A stretch of DNA of 61,501 nt from Treponema sp. (lineage in GTDB: Bacteria; Spirochaetota; Spirochaetia; Treponematales; Treponemataceae). Positions 15,943 through 23,966 of this stretch are shown piece by piece. The position numbers and the translations under genes were made by a program. Below the pieces are notes generated by a model that had not been told where the DNA came from, ran no database searches, and saw nothing but the letters and a program-made list of their open reading frames with translations. Positions within the stretch are counted from its first letter, which is position 1, and the number at the start of each line of letters is the position of its first letter. Where the stretch lies: the NCBI GenBank assembly GCA_017938365.1, contig JAGBBT010000079.1:1-61501 (forward strand), given 5' to 3'.

Positions 15943-18636
15943 ATGGATTGGCTTTTCTCAATAGTAATTTATCCGTTGAAATTTATATTAGAATTTTCTT
16001 TTTCACTTTTTTATCATATATTTAAAAATTCTGGCATAGCTGTTTTAGGTGTTAGCCTAGCTGTAACTCTTATGTGTTTACCACTTTATCTTGTTGCAGA
16101 AACATGGCAAGAAAAAGAACGTGCGATTCAAGAAAAACTAAAATTTGGTATTGATAGAATAAAAAGAGCTTTTAAAGGCGATGAACAGTATATGATTTTA
16201 ACAACATTCTATCGTCAAAATAATTACCATCCATTAATGGCATTACGCTCTTCTTTCAGTCTTTTAATACAAATTCCTTTTTTTATGGCAGCATATTCAT
16301 ATCTTTCTCATCTAAGTATATTGGACGGAGAGAGTTTCTTTTTCATAAAAAATATGGGAAAACCTGATGAACTTTTTAAAATTGGTTCGTTTAGCATAAA
16401 TTTTTTACCTATTCTAATGACCATTATAAATTGTGCTTCTGGATTTATTTATACAAAAGGACATTCTATCAGAGAAAAGATTCAAATCTACGGAATGGCA
16501 TGTTTGTTCTTATTTATATTATATGACTCACCATCTGGACTTGTTTTATATTGGACAATGAATCAAGTTTTTTCTTTGTTGAAAAATATTTTTTTCAAAT
16601 TCAAAAATCCAAAAAAAGTTTTATACATATGTCTTGCAATTGCTGTCCTTATAGTAGATTTTTACTGTTTATTCATTCATCATGGTAGAATAAAAAAAAG
16701 ATTAATTTTGATTTGTGCTGCTTCAATTCTTTTATTTATCCCATTTTTTATCAAAATGGTTAATTTTTTATATGAAAAAATATTATACAAACTTAACCAA
16801 AACACAAAAGTTTGTTTCTCAATCTTTTTAATTTCAGCAATTACATTAACACTGTTAAACGGTTTTATAATACCAGAAAGTGTTATTTCTTCTTCTGTTA
16901 TTGAATTTACAAATATCGACGGAGTAAAAAATCCTATAAGTTTTGTTTTTAACACATTATTTCAAAGTATAGGTTTATTTTTATTTTGGCCTACTTGTTT
17001 ATATTTTTTATTTGGAAAGAAATTTAAAGCAATAATTGCGTTTTTAATGCTAATAGCAACATTTATTTCTCTCGAAAACATATTTATATTTGTTGGAAAC
17101 TACGGAACATTAACGAGACTTATTACATTTAATAATTCTATTACAAATGCAACTTCAAATTCAGCTATACTACTTAATCTCGGAATTAATTTTGCAACAG
17201 TATTAATAATATGTTGTTTAATCATATTTAATTTAACAAATATAATTTCAGGAGCATTATCAATTGTATTACTCACCTCTTTTGTAGCAGGAATTACATA
17301 TACAACTAAAATAAGAAAAGATTATGCATCTATATCTATAAATTTTTCTGATTCAAAAGAAACAATTGAGCCTTTTTATCATCTTTCAAAAACAAATAAG
17401 AATGTTGTTGTTTTTATGGTTGATAGAGCTGAATCATCATTTTTTGATTCTATATTCGAAGAAGATACATCTTTAAAAGAAATATATTCTGGGTTTACAT
17501 TATACCCTAACACCATTTCTTACGGTGGCCATACAGTAATTGGAGCCCCACCAATTTATGGTGGATACGAATATACTCCATTAGAATTTAATAAAAGAAA
17601 TACTGTAAAAAATATAATAAAACATAACGAATCAATTCTTGTAATGCCAAGAATATTTAATGAGCAAGCTGGATATGATGCAACAATAACAGACTCTTCT
17701 TGGGCAAATTATAATTATTATGCAGATATGTCTTTTGTTAATGAATATCCAAATATCAAAGCAGGAAATGTTCAGTGCAAATACACCGCTCTTTGGCTTA
17801 AAAATAATAAAGACAAGATTTCAAATAATTTTCTGAAAAATACAATAAATAGAAATATGTTATGGCTTTCAATTTTCAGAAGTTCACCATATATATTGAG
17901 AAACATTATATACGATGATGGATTATGGTGGAGTTCGGATACAGCAACAAGTGATGTACAAGAATTTATCGATTATTATGCACCTCTTGATTATTTAAGG
18001 GAATTAACAGATTTTTCTGCAAATAATAATACATTTACTTGTATAACAAATGATTCTACTCATTCAAATATTGACTTACAACCTCCAGAATACACTCCAG
18101 CAACAAAAATTACCCAAAAAGGAACTGGAAAATATTCAGAAATTGGAGGATATGATACCTGTATCGCAATGTTTAAATTAATTGGACGATGGATTGTTTA
18201 TTTAAAAGAAAACAAAGCTTATGATAACACAAGAATAATTATTGTAAGTGATCATGGAATTGGAAAAGACATATTTAATTCTGAATATTCAGGTACATTT
18301 GAAAGTGATTTTGATAGAGATCACCTACATCCTTTGTTATTTGTAAAAGATTTTAATGCAAATGGTCCAATAAAAAAAGATTATACATTTATGACCAATG
18401 CGGATGTGCCTTTGTTAGCATTGTCACAAATTGTAGACAAACCAATAAATCCATTTACAAAAAAAGAACTAACTGATTATATAAAAAAGACACAAGGTGC
18501 TGTAGTCACAACAAATAGTTTTTGGTCACCAGACCAACATAATTCAACAACTTTCAAAATCACTAATGATTCGTGGTTTACTGTAAAAGACAATATTTTT
18601 GAATCAGATAATTGGAAAAAAGGTCGTCCAGAATAA
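15943..18636 (+). CDS. YidC-fold membrane domain fused to a sulfatase/LtaS-like domain (paralogue 2)
   Basis: Same length (897 residues) and same architecture as the protein at 7179-9872: a YidC-like core (about 1-220), extra helices (about 222-465) and a sulfatase-superfamily domain (about 487-875). Matching landmarks are AVTLMCLPLYL with threonine T42 in place of the insertase groove arginine, RIKRAFKGDEQYMIL, LLIQIPFFMAAYSYL, SPSGLVLYWTMNQVF, then D494 in FMVDR, T531 in GGHTVIG, a TH pair in NDSTHSNIDLQ, and S769-D770-H771-G. An additional DRDHLHP histidine motif near 790 is absent from paralogue 1. Clear divergence with full conservation of the catalytic set suggests two working enzymes with different substrates rather than a recent duplication. 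It is the last gene of the cluster, followed by a terminator. Confidence 0.8.
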   Translation: MDWLFSIVIYPLKFILEFSFSLFYHIFKNSGIAVLGVSLAVTLMCLPLYLVAETWQEKERAIQEKLKFGIDRIKRAFKGDEQYMILTTFYRQNNYHPLMALRSSFSLLIQIPFFMAAYSYLSHLSILDGESFFFIKNMGKPDELFKIGSFSINFLPILMTIINCASGFIYTKGHSIREKIQIYGMACLFLFILYDSPSGLVLYWTMNQVFSLLKNIFFKFKNPKKVLYICLAIAVLIVDFYCLFIHHGRIKKRLILICAASILLFIPFFIKMVNFLYEKILYKLNQNTKVCFSIFLISAITLTLLNGFIIPESVISSSVIEFTNIDGVKNPISFVFNTLFQSIGLFLFWPTCLYFLFGKKFKAIIAFLMLIATFISLENIFIFVGNYGTLTRLITFNNSITNATSNSAILLNLGINFATVLIICCLIIFNLTNIISGALSIVLLTSFVAGITYTTKIRKDYASISINFSDSKETIEPFYHLSKTNKNVVVFMVDRAESSFFDSIFEEDTSLKEIYSGFTLYPNTISYGGHTVIGAPPIYGGYEYTPLEFNKRNTVKNIIKHNESILVMPRIFNEQAGYDATITDSSWANYNYYADMSFVNEYPNIKAGNVQCKYTALWLKNNKDKISNNFLKNTINRNMLWLSIFRSSPYILRNIIYDDGLWWSSDTATSDVQEFIDYYAPLDYLRELTDFSANNNTFTCITNDSTHSNIDLQPPEYTPATKITQKGTGKYSEIGGYDTCIAMFKLIGRWIVYLKENKAYDNTRIIIVSDHGIGKDIFNSEYSGTFESDFDRDHLHPLLFVKDFNANGPIKKDYTFMTNADVPLLALSQIVDKPINPFTKKELTDYIKKTQGAVVTTNSFWSPDQHNSTTFKITNDSWFTVKDNIFESDNWKKGRPE

Positions 18637-18642
18637 AAATCT

Positions 18643-18691
18643 AAAAAAAAGACCCAAAAAGGATATAATAATCTTTTTTGGGTCTTTTTTT
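18643..18691. terminator. Intrinsic terminator after the envelope cluster
   Basis: A 14-bp stem (18651-18664 with 18671-18684, one G-U pair) with a six-base loop is flanked by A and T runs. It can act in both directions: it ends the cluster on the plus strand and blocks the tRNA transcript on the minus strand. Confidence 0.85.
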
Positions 18692-18719
18692 ATCTCCAAT
18701 CCTAAACATGTTAATAATA

Positions 18720-18748
18720 AAAAAAAGACCTACAAATATTGTAGGTCT
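18720..18748 (-). terminator. Intrinsic terminator of the tRNA-Gly gene
   Basis: Arms at 18727-18733 and 18741-18747 form a seven-pair hairpin. On the minus strand it is followed by a T run, a few bases after the tRNA 3' end. Confidence 0.8.
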
Positions 18749-18752
18749 CTAG

Positions 18753-18825
18753 AGCGGCAGAAGGGAGTCGAACCCTCGTCATCAGCTTGGAAGGCTGAGA
18801 TAATGAGCCGTTATATGACTGCCGC
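18753..18825 (-). tRNA. tRNA-Gly (anticodon UCC)
   Basis: A 73-base cloverleaf on the minus strand. The acceptor stem GCGGCAG pairs with CTGCCGC, with discriminator U. The anticodon stem TCAGC/GCTGA encloses loop CTTCCAA, giving anticodon UCC, which reads GGA/GGG. The T arm GAGGG-TTCGACT-CCCTT is present. CCA is not encoded. It is a single isolated tRNA with its own terminator. Confidence 0.95.
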
Positions 18826-18877
18826 ATTGATGTATTTAGTATATAAAAACTAAAAAAAAGTGTCAATAGATTTTTTA

Positions 18878-19627
18878 TTATTTTTTTATATTTTTTATTG
18901 TTTTTAAAGCTAATTGAGCAACACTTTGTTCAGCACTTTTTTTATTTTTCCCACTAATAGGTCCATAAGTTATATTATTAAAACTAACTGTTACCCAGAA
19001 TATTTGATCATGATCTGGGCCAGTTTTTTTTACAAGTTGATAATTAGGACATGTCTTATATTTTTTTTGACAATACTCTTGTAATAATGTTTTAAAATCT
19101 TTTTGCCCTTTATTGTCTTGAACCTTTTTTATTTCCTTTATTATAAAAGACAAAACAAATTTTTCAGCTTGTACATATCCACTGTCTAAATAATAAGCTC
19201 CAATAACAGCTTCAACACAATCAGCTAAAATTGCATCTTTTTTCCTTCCACCACTTAACTCTTCTCCCTTTCCTAAAATGAGCATTTTATCTATATTCAT
19301 TGATATAGCTATAGGAGCAAGAGATTTTTCACTAACAACAACACTTTTTATTTTGGCTAAATCACCTTCAGAATTCTCAGATAAATTCTGATACAAATAT
19401 GATGAAGTTACCATTCCGAGTACACTATCACCTAAAAATTCTAATCTTTCATTGTTAAGAAATTTTTTATTTTTATTTTCATTTGAATAAGATCTATGAT
19501 GAAAGGCAAGATTAAGTAGTTCAAGATTATTAAACTTTATGTTAAGACTTTTACAAAAATCTTGTAGTGATTTAATTCTATCAGATGATAACTGTGTTTT
19601 ACGAAAAAAATTATTCATATTCAACAT
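18878..19627 (-). CDS. rnc: Ribonuclease III
   Basis: Double-strand-specific endoribonuclease for rRNA precursor and mRNA processing. In the 249-residue protein the catalytic signature NERLEFLGDSVLGMV lies near residue 65, with further acidic residues in LADCVEAVIGAYYLDSG (about 135-150). A C-terminal double-stranded-RNA-binding domain (FKTLLQEYCQKK to the GKNKKSAEQSVAQLAL helix) completes the protein. An in-frame second ATG three codons in is possible. A TATTCT box ends six bases before the first ATG with no Shine-Dalgarno, so rnc may be leaderless and transcribed apart from acpP, whose terminator lies just upstream. Confidence 0.95.
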   Translation of the reverse strand: MLNMNNFFRKTQLSSDRIKSLQDFCKSLNIKFNNLELLNLAFHHRSYSNENKNKKFLNNERLEFLGDSVLGMVTSSYLYQNLSENSEGDLAKIKSVVVSEKSLAPIAISMNIDKMLILGKGEELSGGRKKDAILADCVEAVIGAYYLDSGYVQAEKFVLSFIIKEIKKVQDNKGQKDFKTLLQEYCQKKYKTCPNYQLVKKTGPDHDQIFWVTVSFNNITYGPISGKNKKSAEQSVAQLALKTIKNIKK

Positions 19628-19648
19628 AAAAAAAGAATATCATTTTAT

Positions 19649-19688
19649 AAAAAAAATAACACAGGCTGATAAACAAAACCTGTGTTTT
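19649..19688 (-). terminator. Terminator between acpP and rnc
   Basis: Perfect eight-base arms (19658-19665 and 19679-19686) are followed on the minus strand by a run of eight T. It should end most rpmF-acpP transcripts before rnc. Confidence 0.8.
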
Positions 19689-19710
19689 ATAAAGAAAGTA
19701 AAGAAAAGAA

Positions 19711-19953
19711 TTAGTTAGATTCTTTTTCAGATTTGATGAAGTTATATGCATCACGAACAGTTTCGAATTCGTTAGCTTTTTCATCAGGAATACTTACACC
19801 AAGTTCTTCTTCAATTGCATAAACAAGTTCGTAAGTATCAAGGCTATCTGCACCAAGATCTCCACGGAATGAAGAATCTAATGTAACCTTACTTGCATCG
19901 ATTTCTAATTTGTCAGCGATAAGCTGCTGAATTTTGTTGAACAATTCGTCCAT
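19711..19953 (-). CDS. acpP: Acyl carrier protein
   Basis: Small acidic carrier of fatty-acid intermediates, 80 residues, the usual length. The phosphopantetheine attachment site is the serine in GADSLDTYELV near residue 36, followed by the acidic helix AIEEELGVSIPDE. AGGAGA lies seven bases before the ATG. It sits 22 bases after rpmF, as in many bacteria, and is followed by its own terminator. CoaD, which makes the precursor of its prosthetic group, lies nearby upstream. Confidence 0.97.
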   Translation of the reverse strand: MDELFNKIQQLIADKLEIDASKVTLDSSFRGDLGADSLDTYELVYAIEEELGVSIPDEKANEFETVRDAYNFIKSEKESN

Positions 19954-19975
19954 TTTAGTCTCCTAATAAAATTAA

Positions 19976-20164
19976 TTATCCATTACTTTCGGGAGTAATC
20001 ACCTGTCGTCCACGATAGAAACCACATTTTTTACAAACATGATGCTGTAAAACAAGGTTTCCACAGTTTCCACATTCAACTAACTGTGGTGCTTCAAGAT
20101 GCATATTAACACCACGGCGTCTGCGTGTACGTGCCTTTGAAGTTTTCGCTCTAGGTACTGCCAT
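19976..20164 (-). CDS. rpmF: 50S ribosomal protein L32
   Basis: A 62-residue ribosomal protein beginning MAVPRAKTSKARTRRRRG. The zinc-binding form is kept: cysteine pairs CGNCG and CKKCG are separated by NLVLQHHV. GAGG lies eight bases before the ATG. It is driven by two strong tandem promoters and is co-transcribed with acpP. Confidence 0.97.
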   Translation of the reverse strand: MAVPRAKTSKARTRRRRGVNMHLEAPQLVECGNCGNLVLQHHVCKKCGFYRGRQVITPESNG

Positions 20165-20210
20165 TATATATACCTCACTATATTTTTGTTACATTTATAA
20201 CGGGTTTAAT

Positions 20211-20271
20211 AGTATAACAGTTTAACCCCGAATGTCAATCACAATTATAATGGTTCTTTTTAAATTGTCAA
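20211..20271 (-). promoter_or_regulatory. Two tandem near-consensus promoters for rpmF-acpP
   Basis: On the minus strand the distal promoter is TTGACA (20266-20271), 16 bases, TATAAT (20244-20249). The proximal one is TTGACA (20233-20238), 16 bases, TATACT (20211-20216). Both are close to the housekeeping sigma consensus, the strongest such pair in the window, as expected for a ribosomal protein gene. Confidence 0.75.
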
Positions 20272-20300
20272 TAAAAATAATTACATTTTTACACTTTTTG

Positions 20301-20792
20301 TCATTTTGAAATAATATTTTTATATTTCTTCTTCATTTCCTCACAAACAATTGGTGGCACCATACTTGATATATCACCACCAAACATTGCTAATTCCTTT
20401 ATAGAACTTGACTTTACTATTACATATCTTGGTTCTGTAGGAATAAACAAAGTTTCTATGTTTGAATTTAAATTATGATTCATTAGCGAAAGATCAAACT
20501 CATATGCAAAATCGTTTGTATTCCGTATCCCTCTTAATAATACTTTTGCATTATTTTTTTCTGCATACTCTACAATAAGTCTATTCCATGAATGAACACT
20601 TACATTCTGCCAAGGCTCTGTAAGTGCTTTCATCATTTCAACTCTTTCTTCTGAATCAAAAAGATATTTTTTATTTGAATTAACAGCAACAACAACATCT
20701 ACTTTATCAAATAATTTACTAGCTCTTTCTATAATGTTTAAATGTCCATAAGTAGGAGGATCAAATGATCCAGGAAATACAGCTATAGTCAT
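20301..20792 (-). CDS. coaD: Phosphopantetheine adenylyltransferase
   Basis: Fourth step of coenzyme A synthesis: 4'-phosphopantetheine plus ATP to dephospho-CoA. The protein is about 163 residues from the start [19 protein letters not shown], whose TxGH nucleotide-binding motif is intact. The substrate segment [23 protein letters not shown] and the ending [18 protein letters not shown] are all typical. A start five codons upstream exists, but that ATG falls inside the promoter (TTGTCC, 17 bases, TACAAA ending five bases before the chosen ATG). The message is probably leaderless. It is divergent from the lipoprotein gene with only 53 bases between them. Confidence 0.95.
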   Translation of the reverse strand: MTIAVFPGSFDPPTYGHLNIIERASKLFDKVDVVVAVNSNKKYLFDSEERVEMMKALTEPWQNVSVHSWNRLIVEYAEKNNAKVLLRGIRNTNDFAYEFDLSLMNHNLNSNIETLFIPTEPRYVIVKSSSIKELAMFGGDISSMVPPIVCEEMKKKYKNIISK

Positions 20793-20797
20793 AATTA

Positions 20798-20838
20798 TTT
20801 GTAACATGTTTGACTGAATAGGACAAGTGATGTATTAT
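20798..20838. promoter_or_regulatory. Overlapping divergent promoters of coaD and a lipoprotein gene
   Basis: Plus strand: TTGACT (20810-20815), 17 bases, TATTAT (20833-20838), seven bases before the ATG at 20846. Minus strand: TTGTCC (20821-20826), 17 bases, TACAAA (20798-20803), five bases before the ATG at 20792. The two core promoters are interleaved, so RNA polymerase cannot occupy both at once. Neither side has a Shine-Dalgarno. Confidence 0.6.
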
Positions 20839-20845
20839 TCACAGT

Positions 20846-21445
20846 ATGAAAAGAATAAAAATTAACTTAATAACATTTAGTCTTATAGGTCTTTTTTTAG
20901 TTTCTTGTGGAACTACAAAGGTTGAGTCCCCTATTGTTACAGAAGAATTAAAAGAAGAACCTTCAAAAAAAGAAATTGTTACAAAAGAAAATACAGAAGA
21001 TGACGAATACTCTCGGTCTATCGGTACTTTAGCTGTTTCAAAAGATACTTTTAATTCTGATAAAACGGAAATAATAAGTATTATCGAAAAACTTTCAACA
21101 ATTATGAAAGACTTTGATTACAAATCATGGCTTTTATATATAGATCAAGAATCTATAAATTATTGGCAGCAACCTGTAAATCTAAAAAAAGCACAAAGTA
21201 AACTTCCTGTAAAAGGTTTAAGATTAAGGAATTTAGAGGATTATTTTAAGTATGTTTTCGTACCATCTAGAGCTGGGCGTATGGTGTCTGAAATCAGATA
21301 CGAATCTGATACCTATGTAAAAGCAGTTCAAGTGACAACAAAAGCTGATAAATCTAAAAATATCCAAGAAAGATATGTTGTTTATTATTACTTCAATAAA
21401 ATTGATGGACACTGGATGTTACATCTCCCAGAAATTGGAGAATAA
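20846..21445 (+). CDS. Lipoprotein of unknown function
   Basis: A 199-residue predicted lipoprotein. The signal peptide ends in the lipobox LVSCGTT, with the acylated cysteine near residue 21. A Glu/Lys-rich linker of about 40 residues follows, and then a folded domain with KLSTIMKDFDYKSWLLYIDQ, YWQQPVNLKKAQSKL and a final YYYFNKIDGHWMLHLPEI, which resembles small cystatin/NTF2-like alpha-beta domains. I do not recognise a named family with confidence. It is transcribed from its own, apparently leaderless, promoter and has no obvious functional partner nearby. Confidence 0.8.
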   Translation: MKRIKINLITFSLIGLFLVSCGTTKVESPIVTEELKEEPSKKEIVTKENTEDDEYSRSIGTLAVSKDTFNSDKTEIISIIEKLSTIMKDFDYKSWLLYIDQESINYWQQPVNLKKAQSKLPVKGLRLRNLEDYFKYVFVPSRAGRMVSEIRYESDTYVKAVQVTTKADKSKNIQERYVVYYYFNKIDGHWMLHLPEIGE

Positions 21446-21448
21446 AAG

Positions 21449-21477
21449 TTGCTTTTTATAGTATAATAAATTATAAT
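21449..21477 (+). promoter_or_regulatory. Sigma-70-like promoter before the HEAT-repeat gene
   Basis: TTGCTT at 21449 and TATAAT at 21472 with a 17-base spacer, about 50 bases before the ATG at 21528. AGGAGG lies upstream of that ATG, so this is a conventional leader. Confidence 0.6.
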
Positions 21478-21527
21478 TAATTATTATTTTTTGACTATTT
21501 ACCGAAAATATAGATAGGAGGATTTTT

Positions 21528-22268
21528 ATGAAATCTATAAAACTTGTTGTAGCTAGTTTGATATCAGTTGCTTTCGCAATGCAACTTTCAGCTCAACAAC
21601 AGTCTGTACAAAAAGTTGACTCTACAAATAACGAAACTTCAGTAGAAAGCGAATACTTAAGTAGTGTTGAAGATGTTGTTATTACAGAACTTGCAAATTC
21701 AGACGAACGCGATAATAAATTAGTTGCACTCCAATATTTGGAAAATGCTGTTAACGAAGGCAGATCAACTCCAGACATGATGAGAGCATTGGACCAACTT
21801 GCAGGAGAAGGAATTACTTCTGAAGCAAGAACAAATGGAAGACTTGTTAATAATTTTCCTGACATTCGTGCAAAAGCATGTGATTTATTAGCACAAGTTC
21901 CAACTGAAGAATCTAAAGACACTCTTGTAAAAATTGCACTTGCAGACAACGAACCAATGGTTATCACTGCTGCAATCCGTTCATTAGGTGAAATCGGAAT
22001 TAACAATAATGATGATGTTTCAGAAACTATTGCATGGGCACAGAAAAAGAATGCTGTATTAAACCCTACTTCAAGCTTAGCACTAGAAGTTTTAATCGCA
22101 TACGAAAAATTAGCTGACAAAGTTCAAAACAAAGGTCCTATGATTCAGGCTGTTGGACAAATTGCTACAAATTACAATTATGTTACACCTGTTAGAACAA
22201 GAGCTTTAGAACTCTTAAAAAAATTACAGGGCTCTGGAAAAAGCAATAACAAATCAGACGCTAAATAA
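21528..22268 (+). CDS. Exported HEAT-repeat protein
   Basis: A 246-residue protein with a signal peptide (MKSIKLVVASLISVAFAMQL, cleaved after SAQ) and an all-helical body. Repeated helix pairs such as KLVALQYLENAVNEG, IRAKACDLLAQVPTEES, KDTLVKIALADNEPMVITAA-IRSLGEIG and VRTRALELLKKLQ are HEAT-like. Such repeats make curved scaffolds for protein binding. The protein should be periplasmic. It is monocistronic: it has its own promoter and a strong Shine-Dalgarno, and a terminator follows directly. The binding partner is unknown. Confidence 0.82.
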   Translation: MKSIKLVVASLISVAFAMQLSAQQQSVQKVDSTNNETSVESEYLSSVEDVVITELANSDERDNKLVALQYLENAVNEGRSTPDMMRALDQLAGEGITSEARTNGRLVNNFPDIRAKACDLLAQVPTEESKDTLVKIALADNEPMVITAAIRSLGEIGINNNDDVSETIAWAQKKNAVLNPTSSLALEVLIAYEKLADKVQNKGPMIQAVGQIATNYNYVTPVRTRALELLKKLQGSGKSNNKSDAK

Positions 22269-22288
22269 TTGTTATAATCACCACAAAG

Positions 22289-22330
22289 AACGGCATTTCT
22301 AGTATCATATCTAGAGATGCCGTTTTTTTT
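22289..22330 (+). terminator. Terminator after the HEAT-repeat gene
   Basis: A long hairpin (arms about 22289-22302 and 22311-22324) with a small AT loop is followed by a run of eight T. Confidence 0.88.
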
Positions 22331-22361
22331 ATCACAATAAATATAAACAAAGGAAAATAAT

Positions 22362-22952
22362 ATGGAACCAATAATACTTGCATCTTCTTCTCCTAGAAGA
22401 CAAGAAATTCTAAAACTTCTCAACATACCTTTTAAGGTTATGATTCCAGAATTCGAGGAAAATGTTCCATCAGACATTCCTTTAGAAGAAGTTCCTGAAT
22501 TTTTTGCTACAAAAAAAGTTAGTGCAGTAGCTCATTCATTACCTCCTTCACAAGAATTTTCATGGATTTTAGGTGCTGATACTGCAATAATATGTAATAA
22601 AAAAATCTATGGAAAACCAAAAGATTTAGAAGAAGCATATCAATTTCTAAAACAATTACAAGGAAAAACTCATAAAGTTATCACTGGACTTGCACTTTTT
22701 AATGGTGAGTTACACTATGTAACAAATAGAACTGTAATAACAAAAGTAACAATGTCTCCAATGACTGATGAGGAAATTAATTGGTATTTAAACTCTGGAG
22801 AATGGCATGGTGCAGCTGGAGGATACAGAATTCAGGGTCTAGCAAGTTGTTTTATAACCAAAATAGAAGGTACAAACAGTGCTGTAGTTGGGTTGCCTAT
22901 TTTTGAACTTTATGATATGTTAAAGGAACAAGGCTATTCAATAATAAAATAA
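22362..22952 (+). CDS. maf: Maf-type nucleotide pyrophosphatase
   Basis: Maf proteins hydrolyse non-canonical or certain canonical nucleoside triphosphates to monophosphates and have been linked to division arrest. The 196-residue protein shows the family opening LASSSPRRQEILKLL, then FEENVPSD, the catalytic ILGADTAI, GKPKDLEEAYQFLKQLQGK-THKVITG, and WHGAAGGYRIQGLA with the final GTNSAVVGLPI. The ATG has AAGGA upstream. It lies between the terminator of the HEAT gene and the rpsB leader. Whether it prefers dTTP/UTP or 7-methyl-GTP is not decided here. Confidence 0.95.
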   Translation: MEPIILASSSPRRQEILKLLNIPFKVMIPEFEENVPSDIPLEEVPEFFATKKVSAVAHSLPPSQEFSWILGADTAIICNKKIYGKPKDLEEAYQFLKQLQGKTHKVITGLALFNGELHYVTNRTVITKVTMSPMTDEEINWYLNSGEWHGAAGGYRIQGLASCFITKIEGTNSAVVGLPIFELYDMLKEQGYSIIK

Positions 22953-23088
22953 ACCTTGTCGGTGTCTTAGAGGAACCGTAGGTTAAATACTATGACATTC
23001 GTAAATCATCCGAACACATTTGTGTTACGAGAAACAGAGTTAGGTGGAAAAAATCTTATAGATTTTTTTCCGGTGAAGGAGACACTTT
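22953..23088 (+). promoter_or_regulatory. Structured leader of rpsB
   Basis: These 136 non-coding bases separate maf from rpsB. A strong hairpin (23046-23055 with 23061-23071, loop TTATA) stands directly before the ribosome binding site GAAGGAG. A smaller AT-rich hairpin lies at about 23013-23026. In addition GTGTCTT at 22962-22968 is complementary to GAGACAC at 23079-23085, next to the Shine-Dalgarno. Autogenous control by S2 binding is known for rpsB leaders of other bacteria; that it occurs here is inference. No convincing promoter could be placed in it. Confidence 0.5.
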
Positions 23089-23949
23089 ATGGCAGTTGTA
23101 ACCATGAAGAGTTTGCTTGAATCTGGTGTACACTTTGGTCATCAGGTTAAGCGTTGGGATCCACGTATGAAGAAATATATCTTCGCAGAACGCAACGGGA
23201 TTCATATCATCGATTTGCAACAGACAATCGGTGCAATAAAAGATAGCTACGAAGCTATTCGTAAGGTTGTTTCAGCAGGAAAAACTGTTCTTTTTGTTGG
23301 AACAAAAAAACAAGCTCAGCAAGCAGTTCAGAAAGAAGCAGAACGTTGTGGTATGTATTATGTAAACAACCGTTGGCTTGGTGGTATGCTTACAAACTTC
23401 TCTACAATCAAAAAATCACTTCAGCGCCTCAAGAAAATTGAAAAAATGGAAATTGATGGCACATTTGATAACTTAACAAAAAAAGAAGTTTCTGGTCTTT
23501 TAAAAGAAAAAGCAAAATTAACAAAAAACCTTGGTGGAATCAAAGATATGAAAGAACTTCCAGGAGCTCTTTTTATCATTGATACACACAAAGAACAAAT
23601 TGCTGTTGCAGAAGCTCACCGTATGGGTATTCCAATTGTTGCAGTAGTAGATACAAACTGTAATCCAGAAGGAATCGACTACCCTATTCCAGGTAATGAC
23701 GATGCAATCCGTGCAATTTCTCTTTTCACTTCGATTATCGCAAATGCTGTAATTGAAGCTGATAATGAAGAAGGTTTAAAATTCATCGAAAACCTTGGTG
23801 ATGAAGATGATGTTATGACTGACGCTTCTACAAAAAAAGATGATGAAGAAATCGTTGATTATAGCAATTACACACCATCAGAACCAAAAGAAGATGATGT
23901 AAATTCAGATAGCGAAGAAGAAGATTTCGCTGAAAAATTTGATAAATAA
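23089..23949 (+). CDS. rpsB: 30S ribosomal protein S2
   Basis: A 286-residue small-subunit protein. The start [19 protein letters not shown] is canonical, with [55 protein letters not shown] and [19 protein letters not shown] following. The last 45 residues are an acidic tail rich in Asp/Glu, longer than in E. coli S2. It is followed 17 bases later by tsf, the usual pair. The gene has clearly less AT-biased codons than its neighbours, as expected for high expression. Confidence 0.98.
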   Translation: MAVVTMKSLLESGVHFGHQVKRWDPRMKKYIFAERNGIHIIDLQQTIGAIKDSYEAIRKVVSAGKTVLFVGTKKQAQQAVQKEAERCGMYYVNNRWLGGMLTNFSTIKKSLQRLKKIEKMEIDGTFDNLTKKEVSGLLKEKAKLTKNLGGIKDMKELPGALFIIDTHKEQIAVAEAHRMGIPIVAVVDTNCNPEGIDYPIPGNDDAIRAISLFTSIIANAVIEADNEEGLKFIENLGDEDDVMTDASTKKDDEEIVDYSNYTPSEPKEDDVNSDSEEEDFAEKFDK

Positions 23950-23966
23950 TATACACGGAGATATAA

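Noticed and set aside
18599..18853. Plus-strand reading frame across the tRNA region
   Set aside because: It runs through a terminator and the tRNA-Gly gene on the other strand, so it is not a real gene.
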